Positions 5,799-11,565 of a DNA stretch of 14,592 nucleotides are shown here, in pieces. The stretch is from NCBI GenBank assembly GCA_041652335.1, contig JBAZHL010000015.1, forward strand, positions 1 through 14,592, written 5' to 3'. This DNA is from 2-01-FULL-49-10 sp041652335 (GTDB lineage Bacteria; Patescibacteriota; Kazan-3B-28; UBA10110). The notes under the pieces are model-generated. The model did no database searches. It worked only from the letters and a program-made list of their open reading frames with translations, and was not told the DNA's origin. How positions within the stretch are numbered: the stretch's first letter is position 1; every line of letters starts with the position of its first letter. The position numbers and the translations under genes are program-made.

Positions 5799-7529
5799 CT
5801 ACCAGCTGCCACCACCACCACCGCCAGCTCCTCCCCCAGAGACACCGCCACTCCCCGAGCTACTGGGATTACTGGCCAGAGTCGAAGCCATGTTGGCAGA
5901 GAGAGCATTCAGGTGAGAGGCAAAGCTATCGGCGGAGAACTGACCACCGGAGGTGGAAATGTACCAGAACGGGATATAGGCCGACTGGTGTTTTTCTTCG
6001 TAGATCTTGGCAAACGCTTTAGCCCAAACACCAGTTAAGCCAAAGATGATAGCATAGGGCAGATACTTTTCGAAGATACTTTCCTGCTCGTAGAACCGCA
6101 TCCGATACGTTTCGGCTTTTTGCATATACAATTTAAATCCGCGGAGCTGATACAACGTCTCCGACCCCAGCTTGGTTCGTTTGGACATCAAAATCCCAAA
6201 GATGATCCAGACTATGCCGGAGATCCCTAAAGCAGTACCTAATGAAAAGCTATAAAAGATAATCGCCAACGGTACGCTGGCTATTAACATCACGCTACCA
6301 AAAATAAGAAAGATAACCTGCCAAATGGCACCACGATTATCGAAGAAGGATTTGATCGGCTCGTAGGCTTGGCGTTTGATCCCGGGAAGTTTAAGATAAA
6401 AACTATTTTTCTGATCAGCCAATGTCGTCTCCGTTCCGACCGTTAAATTATCTTCAAACAGATCGTTAAGCAACTGGTTCTCGAATGATCTAAGATCGGA
6501 CACGTCTGTTTTAAGTAAGATCAACTTCCAATCTTTGCCAGCCAACCAACCTTCTTTTTTGATCTCCTCGATCTTAAGATATCCTCGTACCGCCAGATCA
6601 ACGATCGTGGCACTGACAAATAGCGGATTCAAACTGCCATAGGTAGAAAGCAAGCCGGCTTCCATGGGCAACAAACCCTTGGGCGGATCGTACTCTACCA
6701 CGATGGGGCCCCTAAATTGAGGATCTTGACCATACTTCCTCCATATTCGCCAGCCGAATAACAGTAACCCCAGCATTAATAGCCAATATAGAAAATGGCC
6801 GTAGGTAAACCACCAGCTCGGCTGATATAGCATCACAATATTACCCGGGAACTCTGCCCAGACCGTGATGCCGGTATTAGTTGGGATCTCCCCTGCCGTG
6901 ACAGCAAAGCTCTGGCCACCCTTATCCCATGCGACGTGAGCCAACGAATTGGTAGTGTCGCCAAATTCGCCAGAGTAGAGTTTAAGATTGGTATTGGCCT
7001 GGGTCACCCCATCGGGCAATGTAACGGTGGCGGTGAAGTTATTGGTGGGTAACTCCCAGAAATTCCCATTGAGATTCAAATAAAGCGCATTGCCGTTATC
7101 CGACGGAATTACTACATTATCGATTCGGTATTTGATGACATAGCTAACTGTGCCAGAGATAGTTTTATCGGGGTCACCGATCTTCCACGTGATGGTGTTA
7201 TCGGTATAGCTAACGATCCTCTCGTACAAATATGGTTGTCCATCCAAATTAGTAATGGAGCGTAGTTTGATCGGCGTGTATGGATGCACTCCGGCCGCTC
7301 GATTGGGAGCTTTGGTGGACAAGATTCTAAAGATGCCATGTTTATTTGGCAATACACCGCAATTGACTCCCAACGTTTCCGTAACCTCGGCAGACGAATC
7401 CGCGATTAGCTCTATCTGCGAGTTAAAACTATCGATCACGCAATCGGCGGTGGGTTCAAACGCCAAAGCGGGCGCGGTTAGCGCCCACAGGCTTAAAACT
7501 ATCCCTAAAGCGGCCTTTAGATATCGCAC
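5799..7529 (-). CDS. DUF2207 family membrane protein
   Basis: This is a DUF2207 protein (about 577 aa). From the chosen GTG start at 7529 it has a compact signal peptide (VRYLK, hydrophobic core, TAPALA cleavage region). An extracytoplasmic beta-rich domain of about 210 residues follows, then a transmembrane helix in HFLYWLLMLGLLLFGWRIW, a cytoplasmic region (YDPPKGLLPMEAGLLS, then a winged-helix-like part), and two adjacent helices (VIFLIFGSVMLIASVPLAIIF and LGISGIVWIIFGILM). The end is the Gly/Ser-rich tail with terminal SW that is typical of this family. The frame is open up to TTG 7568, which would overlap the LiaF-like gene by 29 nt and give a 36-residue signal peptide. I prefer GTG 7529 because it sits 10 nt after that stop and gives a normal signal length. 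Biochemical role unknown. It is last in the CYTH-Nudix-DagK-LiaF operon. Confidence 0.85.
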   Translation of the reverse strand: MRYLKAALGIVLSLWALTAPALAFEPTADCVIDSFNSQIELIADSSAEVTETLGVNCGVLPNKHGIFRILSTKAPNRAAGVHPYTPIKLRSITNLDGQPYLYERIVSYTDNTITWKIGDPDKTISGTVSYVIKYRIDNVVIPSDNGNALYLNLNGNFWELPTNNFTATVTLPDGVTQANTNLKLYSGEFGDTTNSLAHVAWDKGGQSFAVTAGEIPTNTGITVWAEFPGNIVMLYQPSWWFTYGHFLYWLLMLGLLLFGWRIWRKYGQDPQFRGPIVVEYDPPKGLLPMEAGLLSTYGSLNPLFVSATIVDLAVRGYLKIEEIKKEGWLAGKDWKLILLKTDVSDLRSFENQLLNDLFEDNLTVGTETTLADQKNSFYLKLPGIKRQAYEPIKSFFDNRGAIWQVIFLIFGSVMLIASVPLAIIFYSFSLGTALGISGIVWIIFGILMSKRTKLGSETLYQLRGFKLYMQKAETYRMRFYEQESIFEKYLPYAIIFGLTGVWAKAFAKIYEEKHQSAYIPFWYISTSGGQFSADSFASHLNALSANMASTLASNPSSSGSGGVSGGGAGGGGGGSW

Positions 7530-7539
7530 GTTTAAATAT

Positions 7540-8079
7540 TTAATCGCGGAATATCTCAACCCCACCAAAGACGGTACTGACTTTTAGCACCAGGTGCGGT
7601 TGATTAGCATCAAACCCAGCTGAGGTATAATCGCGACTACCAAAAGCGATAGAACCGCCATCGGGCAGTTTAACGCCACCAAACGCACTGGAAGCATGAA
7701 TAACCACCGGGACGTTGGCCGGCAATCTGACCTCGCTACCGCCAAAGACGGTACTAACCTCAACTGGATTGGCACCCGGTTTAAGTTGCAGCTTGCGAAG
7801 ATCTAAGTCGCCTTTGCCAAACACAGCGGAATAAGTCTCTTCCGCTTGGACTGGTTCAAAATCGGCTTCACCAAAGATAACCGAAGAACTACTCTTGTAA
7901 GTGCCCCACAGATTACCGCCAGTAAACATGCTGACACCAGCATAGATCAGAATCAGTGCAAAGATGATTCGACCAAATGGAATATTGAACGGCAAGATCG
8001 CGTTAAGGATAACGCTCAGGCCAATCAGTACTAAAACGATGCCCCAAAATACTCCTGTAAATAAAAATCCCATCTTCAT
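7540..8079 (-). CDS. LiaF-like membrane protein with beta-repeat C-terminal domain
   Basis: A 179-aa protein with two N-terminal transmembrane helices (about residues 6-26 and 33-53, the latter FGRIIFALILIYAGVSMF) as in LiaF/LiaI-type N-terminal domains. A soluble C-terminal half is built from beta-strand repeats. A short motif recurs five times: SVIFGEADF, SAVFGKGDLDL, STVFGGSEVRLP, SSAFGGVKLPDG and STVFGGVEIF. This matches the C-terminal 'cell-wall-active antibiotic response' domain of LiaF. In Firmicutes LiaF restrains the LiaRS envelope-stress two-component system; no histidine kinase or response regulator is present here, so an equivalent role is inference. A fair SD (GAGGGAG, 4 nt from the ATG) supports the start. 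It lies 35 nt after dagK. Confidence 0.82.
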   Translation of the reverse strand: MKMGFLFTGVFWGIVLVLIGLSVILNAILPFNIPFGRIIFALILIYAGVSMFTGGNLWGTYKSSSSVIFGEADFEPVQAEETYSAVFGKGDLDLRKLQLKPGANPVEVSTVFGGSEVRLPANVPVVIHASSAFGGVKLPDGGSIAFGSRDYTSAGFDANQPHLVLKVSTVFGGVEIFRD

Positions 8080-8083
8080 TGTG

Positions 8084-8090
8084 CTCCCTC
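8084..8090 (-). promoter_or_regulatory. Ribosome binding site of the LiaF-like gene
   Basis: The minus strand reads GAGGGAG, then CACA and ATG. This moderate SD decides the start at 8079. Just upstream (8101-8125) a TATAAT hexamer lies inside a short inverted repeat CCTGGA/TCCAGG at the end of dagK. It could be an internal -10, but I see no convincing -35, so I do not annotate a promoter. Confidence 0.5.
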
Positions 8091-8114
8091 GTTAGCTCTA
8101 TATACCCTGGATTA

Positions 8115-8483
8115 TTATACTCCAGGAGCCACTAAAGCTCTAATGTAGGGCCAAAAGATCAGGAAACCGACAATGGTGGATCCGATCACGGCGATCAGGA
8201 CAACTCCAGCCAACATATCCTTAGCCATCCGAAACTTGGGCGAGAAGTTTTTACTAAAGCCATCCAAGATGTTTTCTAACACGCTGTTGGCCCCTTCGGC
8301 CACCAACACAAAGACGATCAAGATAACAATCGCCACTTTCTCGATAGTGCGCAGATGAAATAGATAAGCTGCCACTAACACTAAAATGGCAACTGCTACC
8401 TCGATCGCAAAATTCTGCTCGGTCTTGAACAGATCGCGAATGCCCCGAGCGGCATTGATCAAACTATGTTTGAATTTAAGCAT
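8115..8483 (-). CDS. dgkA: DagK-family lipid kinase (undecaprenol or diacylglycerol kinase)
   Basis: A small integral membrane kinase of 122 aa, the usual family length, with three transmembrane helices (about residues 28-43, 47-63, 90-112). Catalytic landmarks are present: E28 in the first helix, E63-x2-N66-x3-E70 within VAEGANSVLENILD, D74, and the KD pair in MAKDMLAGVVLIA (K88-D89). In Gram-positive-like bacteria this family phosphorylates undecaprenol to feed the lipid carrier pool for cell-wall and glycan synthesis; in proteobacteria it acts on diacylglycerol. The nearby DedA and glycosyltransferases make undecaprenol plausible, but sequence does not prove it. The ATG overlaps the Nudix stop by 8 nt (ATGCTTAA), a coupling arrangement. 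Confidence 0.9.
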   Translation of the reverse strand: MLKFKHSLINAARGIRDLFKTEQNFAIEVAVAILVLVAAYLFHLRTIEKVAIVILIVFVLVAEGANSVLENILDGFSKNFSPKFRMAKDMLAGVVLIAVIGSTIVGFLIFWPYIRALVAPGV

Positions 8484-8973
8484 TCAAAATTGTGGCGGCC
8501 GTCTTGGGCTGGTTACTTTCCTCTAATTTGGGGTAGTGGTCGATCGCAAAGGCAGCGAGAGCTCGCACCTGATCGAATGTGAGCAGATCCTTCAAATCTT
8601 CCTTAGAGAACCAGCCAGCATTATGTATTTCTTCTAATTCAATCTTTATATCTTGATCTGGCATCGCTAATTTGACATAGAAAAAGTGACCGATATGCGG
8701 CACGGAGAATCCTTCTCTCTCAAGGTCTATGTGAAAAGGCATAGGAATGGGAGTTGCATTAGCATCACCCGCAAAAGCACTCGGATACGCCGGTAACACC
8801 TCAATATCCAAACCGACTTCTTCCTTACATTCTCGCTTTAAGGCTTGATCAGGGGTTTCTCCCTCCTCGATATGGCCTCCGGGAGGCGTCCATTTATCAA
8901 ATTTTTTATGGTGCACTAAAAGCACCCTGTCATTACGAACCAAGTAACCAGCTGAAAAATGTTTATAAATCAT
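8476..8973 (-). CDS. Nudix hydrolase
   Basis: A 165-aa Nudix-domain protein. The full Nudix box G-x5-E-x7-RE-U-x-EE-x-G-U is visible at residues 33-55 (G33, E39, R47-E48, E51-E52, G54-L55), preceded by DKWTPPGG. The metal-binding glutamates are intact, so it should be an active Mg-dependent pyrophosphohydrolase of a nucleoside-diphosphate-linked substrate. The substrate cannot be read from the box. No signal peptide. It starts 5 nt after the CYTH triphosphatase and overlaps dagK by 8 nt, so all three are probably co-transcribed. Confidence 0.93.
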   Translation of the reverse strand: MIYKHFSAGYLVRNDRVLLVHHKKFDKWTPPGGHIEEGETPDQALKRECKEEVGLDIEVLPAYPSAFAGDANATPIPMPFHIDLEREGFSVPHIGHFFYVKLAMPDQDIKIELEEIHNAGWFSKEDLKDLLTFDQVRALAAFAIDHYPKLEESNQPKTAATILNA

Positions 8974-8978
8974 CGCGA

Positions 8979-9578
8979 TTAAAAATCTTTAACTACGTCG
9001 GCGTTTACTAGCGCCCAGTAATGGGTGGGGTTAGCTTTTTTAAGATATTCCACCACCTTTCCTCGCACGGGGCCAACGGTTAACCCCTGCTCTTTGGCAA
9101 AGTTAATGATCCGTTCGATCGCGTTATCAATCTCTGATTGATCTTCGACCATTAACTCGATCTCGCAAATATGATGGGTGTAATCACCAAAATCAATCGC
9201 ATCTAAATCTATGCCAAATCCATCTTTATGATATTTAGTACGAACAGTAGTGATCGTAACAAATGGGCTATAACCGTTGGCAGCCAGTAGATCAGCTAAA
9301 TCACCATCAACATCAAGCCCTAAGGCATGTTTAATGCTTTCTTCATCCTCCAACTCATCATATTGATCAGCTAATCGATCAGTCCCCCGCCGAAGCGATA
9401 ACTTTAGTTCAAATTTCCCGTCTCTGGAACGCAACCATTTGTCGTTGGTGGTTAACGCCAAATCCGTCGTGTCGTAATAAACATCAGTAAAGATCTTCTC
9501 TTTCAAAAACTGGGCGCCTTGGATGAGGCGTTCTTGATCTTTGTCACTTAAAGCAAATTTCTTTTCGATTTCGATCAT
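8979..9578 (-). CDS. CYTH-domain triphosphatase, thiamine-triphosphatase-like
   Basis: A 199-aa CYTH (CyaB/ThTPase) superfamily protein. The N-terminal metal-binding signature E-x-E-x-K is at residues 3-7 (EIEKK). YYDTTDLAL (34-42), WLRSRDGKFELKLS (48-61) and a later ICEIELMVED strand supply further acidic and basic tunnel residues. The spacing of YYDT, WLR.R.G and ELK, and the C-terminal GKVVEYLKKANPTHYWALV, resemble eukaryotic-type thiamine triphosphatase more than class IV adenylate cyclase. The likely reaction is metal-dependent hydrolysis of thiamine triphosphate or inorganic triphosphate. First gene of its operon; no SD before the ATG, and no convincing promoter in the tRNA-fragment region upstream. 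Superfamily assignment is firm; substrate is inferred. Confidence 0.88.
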   Translation of the reverse strand: MIEIEKKFALSDKDQERLIQGAQFLKEKIFTDVYYDTTDLALTTNDKWLRSRDGKFELKLSLRRGTDRLADQYDELEDEESIKHALGLDVDGDLADLLAANGYSPFVTITTVRTKYHKDGFGIDLDAIDFGDYTHHICEIELMVEDQSEIDNAIERIINFAKEQGLTVGPVRGKVVEYLKKANPTHYWALVNADVVKDF

Positions 9579-9614
9579 AGTGTGCTACCATCCATCAATG
9601 ATGAATGCCAATTC

Positions 9615-9636
9615 TTTGGCTCCCGGACATAGATTC
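9615..9636 (-). pseudogene. Detached 3' end of tRNA-Gln (22-bp direct repeat)
   Basis: These 22 bp are identical to 9842-9863, the 3' end of the intact tRNA-Gln. They include CCA, the discriminator G, the acceptor 3' strand and the 3' half of the T arm. The match stops inside the T loop, and what lies upstream in tRNA sense is unrelated hairpin sequence, so this is a fragment and not a working tRNA. Same orientation as the intact gene, offset 227 bp. It could be an attachment-site scar or the remains of a duplicated tRNA. Confidence 0.8.
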
Positions 9637-9786
9637 CGCCCTGCTCTAACAGTATAGCAGGGCTATAACTAGTCGGGGTTCGGGCTACCTCACCCCTCTT
9701 CAGAACCTTGCGGTTCCGACGCCCCCGATATTCTATCGGGGCCTGCCTCCACTGCGGGGAAACTCCCGTTTCCCCGACCCCTTTCC

Positions 9787-9803
9787 CATAGTTCGAATCT
9801 ATG
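9787..9803 (+). repeat. Inverted 17-bp copy of the tRNA-Gln T arm
   Basis: CATAGTTCGAATCTATG here equals the T stem-loop of the intact tRNA-Gln (minus-strand 9872-9856) but is on the plus strand. Outside these 17 bases the sequences diverge at once. With the direct fragments on both sides, it shows that pieces of this tRNA were copied in both orientations at this locus. Confidence 0.7.
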
Positions 9804-9806
9804 GAC

Positions 9807-9837
9807 TAAAAATATCCCCCATCAAATGATGGGAGCT
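9807..9837. terminator. Terminator downstream of tRNA-Gln, T-tracts on both sides
   Basis: On the minus strand CTCCCATC-ATTT-GATGGGGG (8 bp with one G-U pair) is followed by ATATTTTTAG. It begins about 8 nt past the tRNA CCA end and should terminate tRNA transcription. Read on the plus strand the same hairpin is followed by AGCTATTTTTT, so it could also end transcripts coming from the hairpin-rich stretch on its left. Confidence 0.7.
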
Positions 9838-9843
9838 ATTTTT

Positions 9844-9917
9844 TGGCTCCCGGACATAGATTCGAACTATGATTGCCAGAGCCAGAATCTGGTGTCCTGC
9901 CATTAGACGATCCGGGA
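9844..9917 (-). tRNA. tRNA-Gln, anticodon CUG
   Basis: A complete 74-nt tRNA with encoded CCA. The acceptor stem is TCCCGGA / TCCGGGA, followed by discriminator G and CCA. The D arm is GTC-TAATGGCAG-GAC, the anticodon stem CCAGA / TCTGG with the 7-base loop TTCTGGC (anticodon CTG, reads CAG), and the T arm CATAG-TTCGAAT-CTATG. The weak first pair (U1-A72) and G73 fit bacterial tRNA-Gln identity. It stands alone, followed by a terminator. Broken copies of its 5' half (9956-10020) and 3' end (9615-9636) flank it. Confidence 0.95.
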
Positions 9918-9955
9918 ACGTTACATTAATTTTGCTGGCCGTTTTTTCATTGTAC

Positions 9956-10020
9956 CCAGATCTGGCGTCCTGCCATTAGCCTGCCCGCGGTCGCGGGGCG
10001 CGGCCAGGGACGATCCGGGA
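9956..10020 (-). pseudogene. Broken 5' half of tRNA-Gln interrupted by a GC-rich palindrome
   Basis: In minus-strand sense this begins TCCCGGATCGT (10020-10010), is interrupted by the 30-bp palindrome, and continues CTAATGGCAGGACGCCAGA (from 9979). These are the acceptor 5' strand, D arm and anticodon 5' stem of tRNA-Gln, with one substitution (ACACC to ACGCC). At the anticodon the copy reads CCAGATCTGG: the loop is lost or one T is deleted, and similarity ends. No variable or T arm follows, so it cannot fold as a tRNA. The insertion falls inside the 5' strand of the D stem. Confidence 0.8.
9980..10009. repeat. GC-rich palindromic repeat, copy 1 (inside the tRNA fragment)
   Basis: This 30-bp unit on the plus strand starts CCTGCCCGCGG and ends CGCGGCCAGGG. 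Its ends pair over about 10 bp (CCTGCCCGCG with CGCGGCCAGG, one mismatch) around a central GTCGCGGGG. It is cleanly inserted between the two parts of the broken tRNA-Gln 5' half, which gives exact boundaries. No target-site duplication is obvious. It resembles REP-like dispersed hairpin elements in size and shape; family identity is not established. Confidence 0.75.
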
Positions 10021-10028
10021 ATGCTGAG

Positions 10029-10058
10029 CCTGCCCGCGGACGCGGGACGCGGCCAGGG
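10029..10058. repeat. GC-rich palindromic repeat, copy 2
   Basis: A second copy of the same unit lies 19 bp from the first, in the same orientation. It also starts CCTGCCCGCGG and ends CGCGGCCAGGG. Only the centre differs (T to A and G to A), and both pairing arms are kept. Its right end runs into GGGGCGTCCCC (10055-10065), a further small inverted repeat. Two near-identical copies this close suggest local duplication or repeated insertion. Confidence 0.75.
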
Positions 10059-10108
10059 GCGTCCCCATTATCACTTACAGGGGAGCGATTTTCAAGCTCT
10101 ACGGCGGA

Positions 10109-10426
10109 TTAATAGATAGAGATCAGCAGAGCAGATAGCAATCCGAGCCAGATCAGGGTAAGAGCCACTAAGGTAATGGCGCTATACCAACGCCCCTTGA
10201 GGACTAAAGCTAATGGGTATCCCAACACCGCTCCGCCGCTTAAAACAGCGGTAATAATAAATACCGAGGGCAGCACGATCATGCTGGCGACGGATGGTTG
10301 GTTGCCGTTTACATTTATCCAACTATCCGCGTGGGTGATGAACAACGACCACAACCATAACACCACCCCAGCACCAACGGCTTGAGTTAAGCTAACCACA
10401 AAAATCGAATAGGCTTGTTTCTTCAC
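10109..10426 (-). CDS. Small three-helix membrane protein, unknown function
   Basis: A 105-aa hydrophobic protein I do not recognise. It has three predicted transmembrane segments: about residues 8-29 (FVVSLTQAVGAGVVLWLWSL), 47-75 (SMIVLPSVFIITAVLSGGAVLGYPLAL) and 80-104 (WYSAITLVALTLIWLGLLSALLI). A short polar loop lies between the first two (HADSWINVNGNQPS). Start is GTG: GGAGGT sits 7 nt upstream, within the last codons of the glycosyltransferase gene. It is the last gene of the gltX-glycosyltransferase operon, so a link to surface polysaccharide or membrane work is possible but unproven. Confidence 0.7.
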   Translation of the reverse strand: MKKQAYSIFVVSLTQAVGAGVVLWLWSLFITHADSWINVNGNQPSVASMIVLPSVFIITAVLSGGAVLGYPLALVLKGRWYSAITLVALTLIWLGLLSALLISIY

Positions 10427-10431
10427 AACGA

Positions 10432-11565
10432 TTACCTCCGCATTAGTTCTTTGTAGAGCCCGCCAGTGGTCTGCACCATTCTCACCACTCCAAAATTGCG
10501 AACGGTTTCCCGACCTCCAGCGATCAACTTATTCTGTAGTTTTTTATCGTTCAACAACTTCATAATCGTTGCTGAGAGCTGCTTGGGGTTGCCCGGATCC
10601 ACTAACAATCCATTTTTGTTATTAACCACCACCTCAGGAATACCACCGACCTTAGTAGCGATCATTGGCACACCGGCTCTCATCGCCTCCAGGATGGAGA
10701 TACCAAAAGCTTCGGATTTAGATGGCAGCACAAACACGGTAAATAGTTGCAGGATGCCACTAACGCCAGAAAGGGAACCGGTAAATATTACTTGCTGCTC
10801 GATCTTGAGCCTTTTGGCCAATTGTTCTAACTTCTGCCGTAGGGGGCCACTGCCGACCAAAACCAACTTAGCTTTGGGTATTTTTTTTAGCACCCTCTCC
10901 ATCGATTTGATCAGCGTAGCAGTATCTTTTTGAGCGTTAAGGCTACCGATCGTGCCAATAATCACATCCTGTTTGCGTAAACCATGCTGATTAATAATAT
11001 CCAGCGTTTGTTTATCAATATGTTTGGGTTCAAACTGCTCAATACCGTTATAGATCACTTGAACTTTAGCCGGACGAGTAACCTTGCTATTGATCAGGAA
11101 ATTGGCCACCGCTTTAGATACCGCAATGTTCATGTGCGTGCCAGCATCTAATGTTCTCATCGCTCGCACATGTGCCCAGTCCAGCACCGGATTAGTTAGG
11201 TGAAACTGTGGCGTGCGGGTGTGTTCGGTATAAATAACTTTGATGGGCAGACCCTTAACCGCTAAACGGGCCAACAGGCCGGCTCGTTGGCCATGAGCAT
11301 GCATGATGTGTGGATCATACTTGCGCAGTAATTTTTGGATGGCGCGCACAGCATCAATATCCGAACGCTCCCGCATCGGCACCAAAAAAGTCGGAATCTT
11401 TTTCTTTTTTAATTCGTCCGCCAATGGCCCCTGAGGCAAGATAACGGATAGAGTAAAATCTTTGTCGGGGAGATTATCGACCAACGAAAGCAGATGGCGA
11501 GGCGCGCCAGTCAGAGAGCTATCGGCAATCACATAGAAGATACTGATCTTGTTTGATTTAGCCAT
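10432..11565 (-). CDS. Family-4 glycosyltransferase
   Basis: A 377-aa GT-B fold glycosyltransferase, GT4 (RfaB/WcaG-like group). The N-terminal acceptor domain starts ISIFYVIADSSLTGAPRHLLSL (the SLTGAPRH loop is typical), with IMHAHGQRAGLLARL at about 87-101 and YTEHTR at 112-117. The C-terminal nucleotide-sugar domain has IGTIGSLNAQKD (203-214), LVLVGSGPLR (234-243) and the EX7E motif with E285 and E293 in SEAFGISILEAMRAGVP. No membrane segment; such enzymes work on the inner face of the membrane. The donor and acceptor sugars are unknown. ATG overlaps the gltX stop by 8 nt (ATGGCTAA), so translation should be coupled. Confidence 0.92.
   Translation of the reverse strand: MAKSNKISIFYVIADSSLTGAPRHLLSLVDNLPDKDFTLSVILPQGPLADELKKKKIPTFLVPMRERSDIDAVRAIQKLLRKYDPHIMHAHGQRAGLLARLAVKGLPIKVIYTEHTRTPQFHLTNPVLDWAHVRAMRTLDAGTHMNIAVSKAVANFLINSKVTRPAKVQVIYNGIEQFEPKHIDKQTLDIINQHGLRKQDVIIGTIGSLNAQKDTATLIKSMERVLKKIPKAKLVLVGSGPLRQKLEQLAKRLKIEQQVIFTGSLSGVSGILQLFTVFVLPSKSEAFGISILEAMRAGVPMIATKVGGIPEVVVNNKNGLLVDPGNPKQLSATIMKLLNDKKLQNKLIAGGRETVRNFGVVRMVQTTGGLYKELMRR
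10434..10439 (-). promoter_or_regulatory. Shine-Dalgarno site inside the glycosyltransferase 3' end
   Basis: GGAGGT on the minus strand overlaps the last sense codon and stop of the glycosyltransferase gene and lies 7 nt before the GTG at 10426. It decides the start of the small membrane protein and supports its being a real gene. Confidence 0.7.

Larger units (their letters stand above)
9637..9843 (+). other. Hairpin-rich non-coding stretch; possible structured RNA or small element
   Basis: This stretch lies between the two 22-bp tRNA direct repeats and has no credible reading frame. It holds a row of perfect hairpins: GCCCTGCT/AGCAGGGC (9638-9663), GAACC/GGTTC (9703-9716), CCCCGATA/TATCGGGG (9723-9741, 3-base loop), CGGGGAAAC/GTTTCCCCG (9755-9776, 4-base loop), CCATAG/CTATGG (9786-9804), and the terminator hairpin at 9816-9835. 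A 7-bp outer pairing, GTCGGGG (9672-9678) with CCCCGAC (9772-9778), competes with the fourth hairpin. The fifth hairpin contains a 17-bp inverted copy of the tRNA-Gln T arm. The last hairpin is followed by CTATTTTTT on the plus strand, so a plus-strand RNA ending there is possible. I match it to no known RNA family; plus strand is chosen only on the terminator. Confidence 0.4.

Noticed and set aside
5679..6038. Plus-strand frames over the Gly-rich end of the DUF2207 gene (His- and Pro-rich products)
   Set aside because: Composition follows from reading the GGT/GGC repeats of the real gene backwards; one of them would also destroy the promoter/operator region.
9669..9810. A second, plus-strand tRNA using the T-arm copy at 9787-9803
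   Set aside because: TAGTC and GACTA could pair as a short acceptor, but there is no D arm, no anticodon arm of the right size and no CCA; the T arm is better explained as an inverted fragment of tRNA-Gln.
9637..9843. tmRNA, SRP RNA or RNase P RNA
   Set aside because: None of the conserved cores of these RNAs is visible, and the length and hairpin pattern do not fit.
9637..10060. CRISPR array
   Set aside because: The repeats here are a few tRNA fragments and two palindromes with unequal spacing; there are no regular repeat-spacer units and no cas genes.
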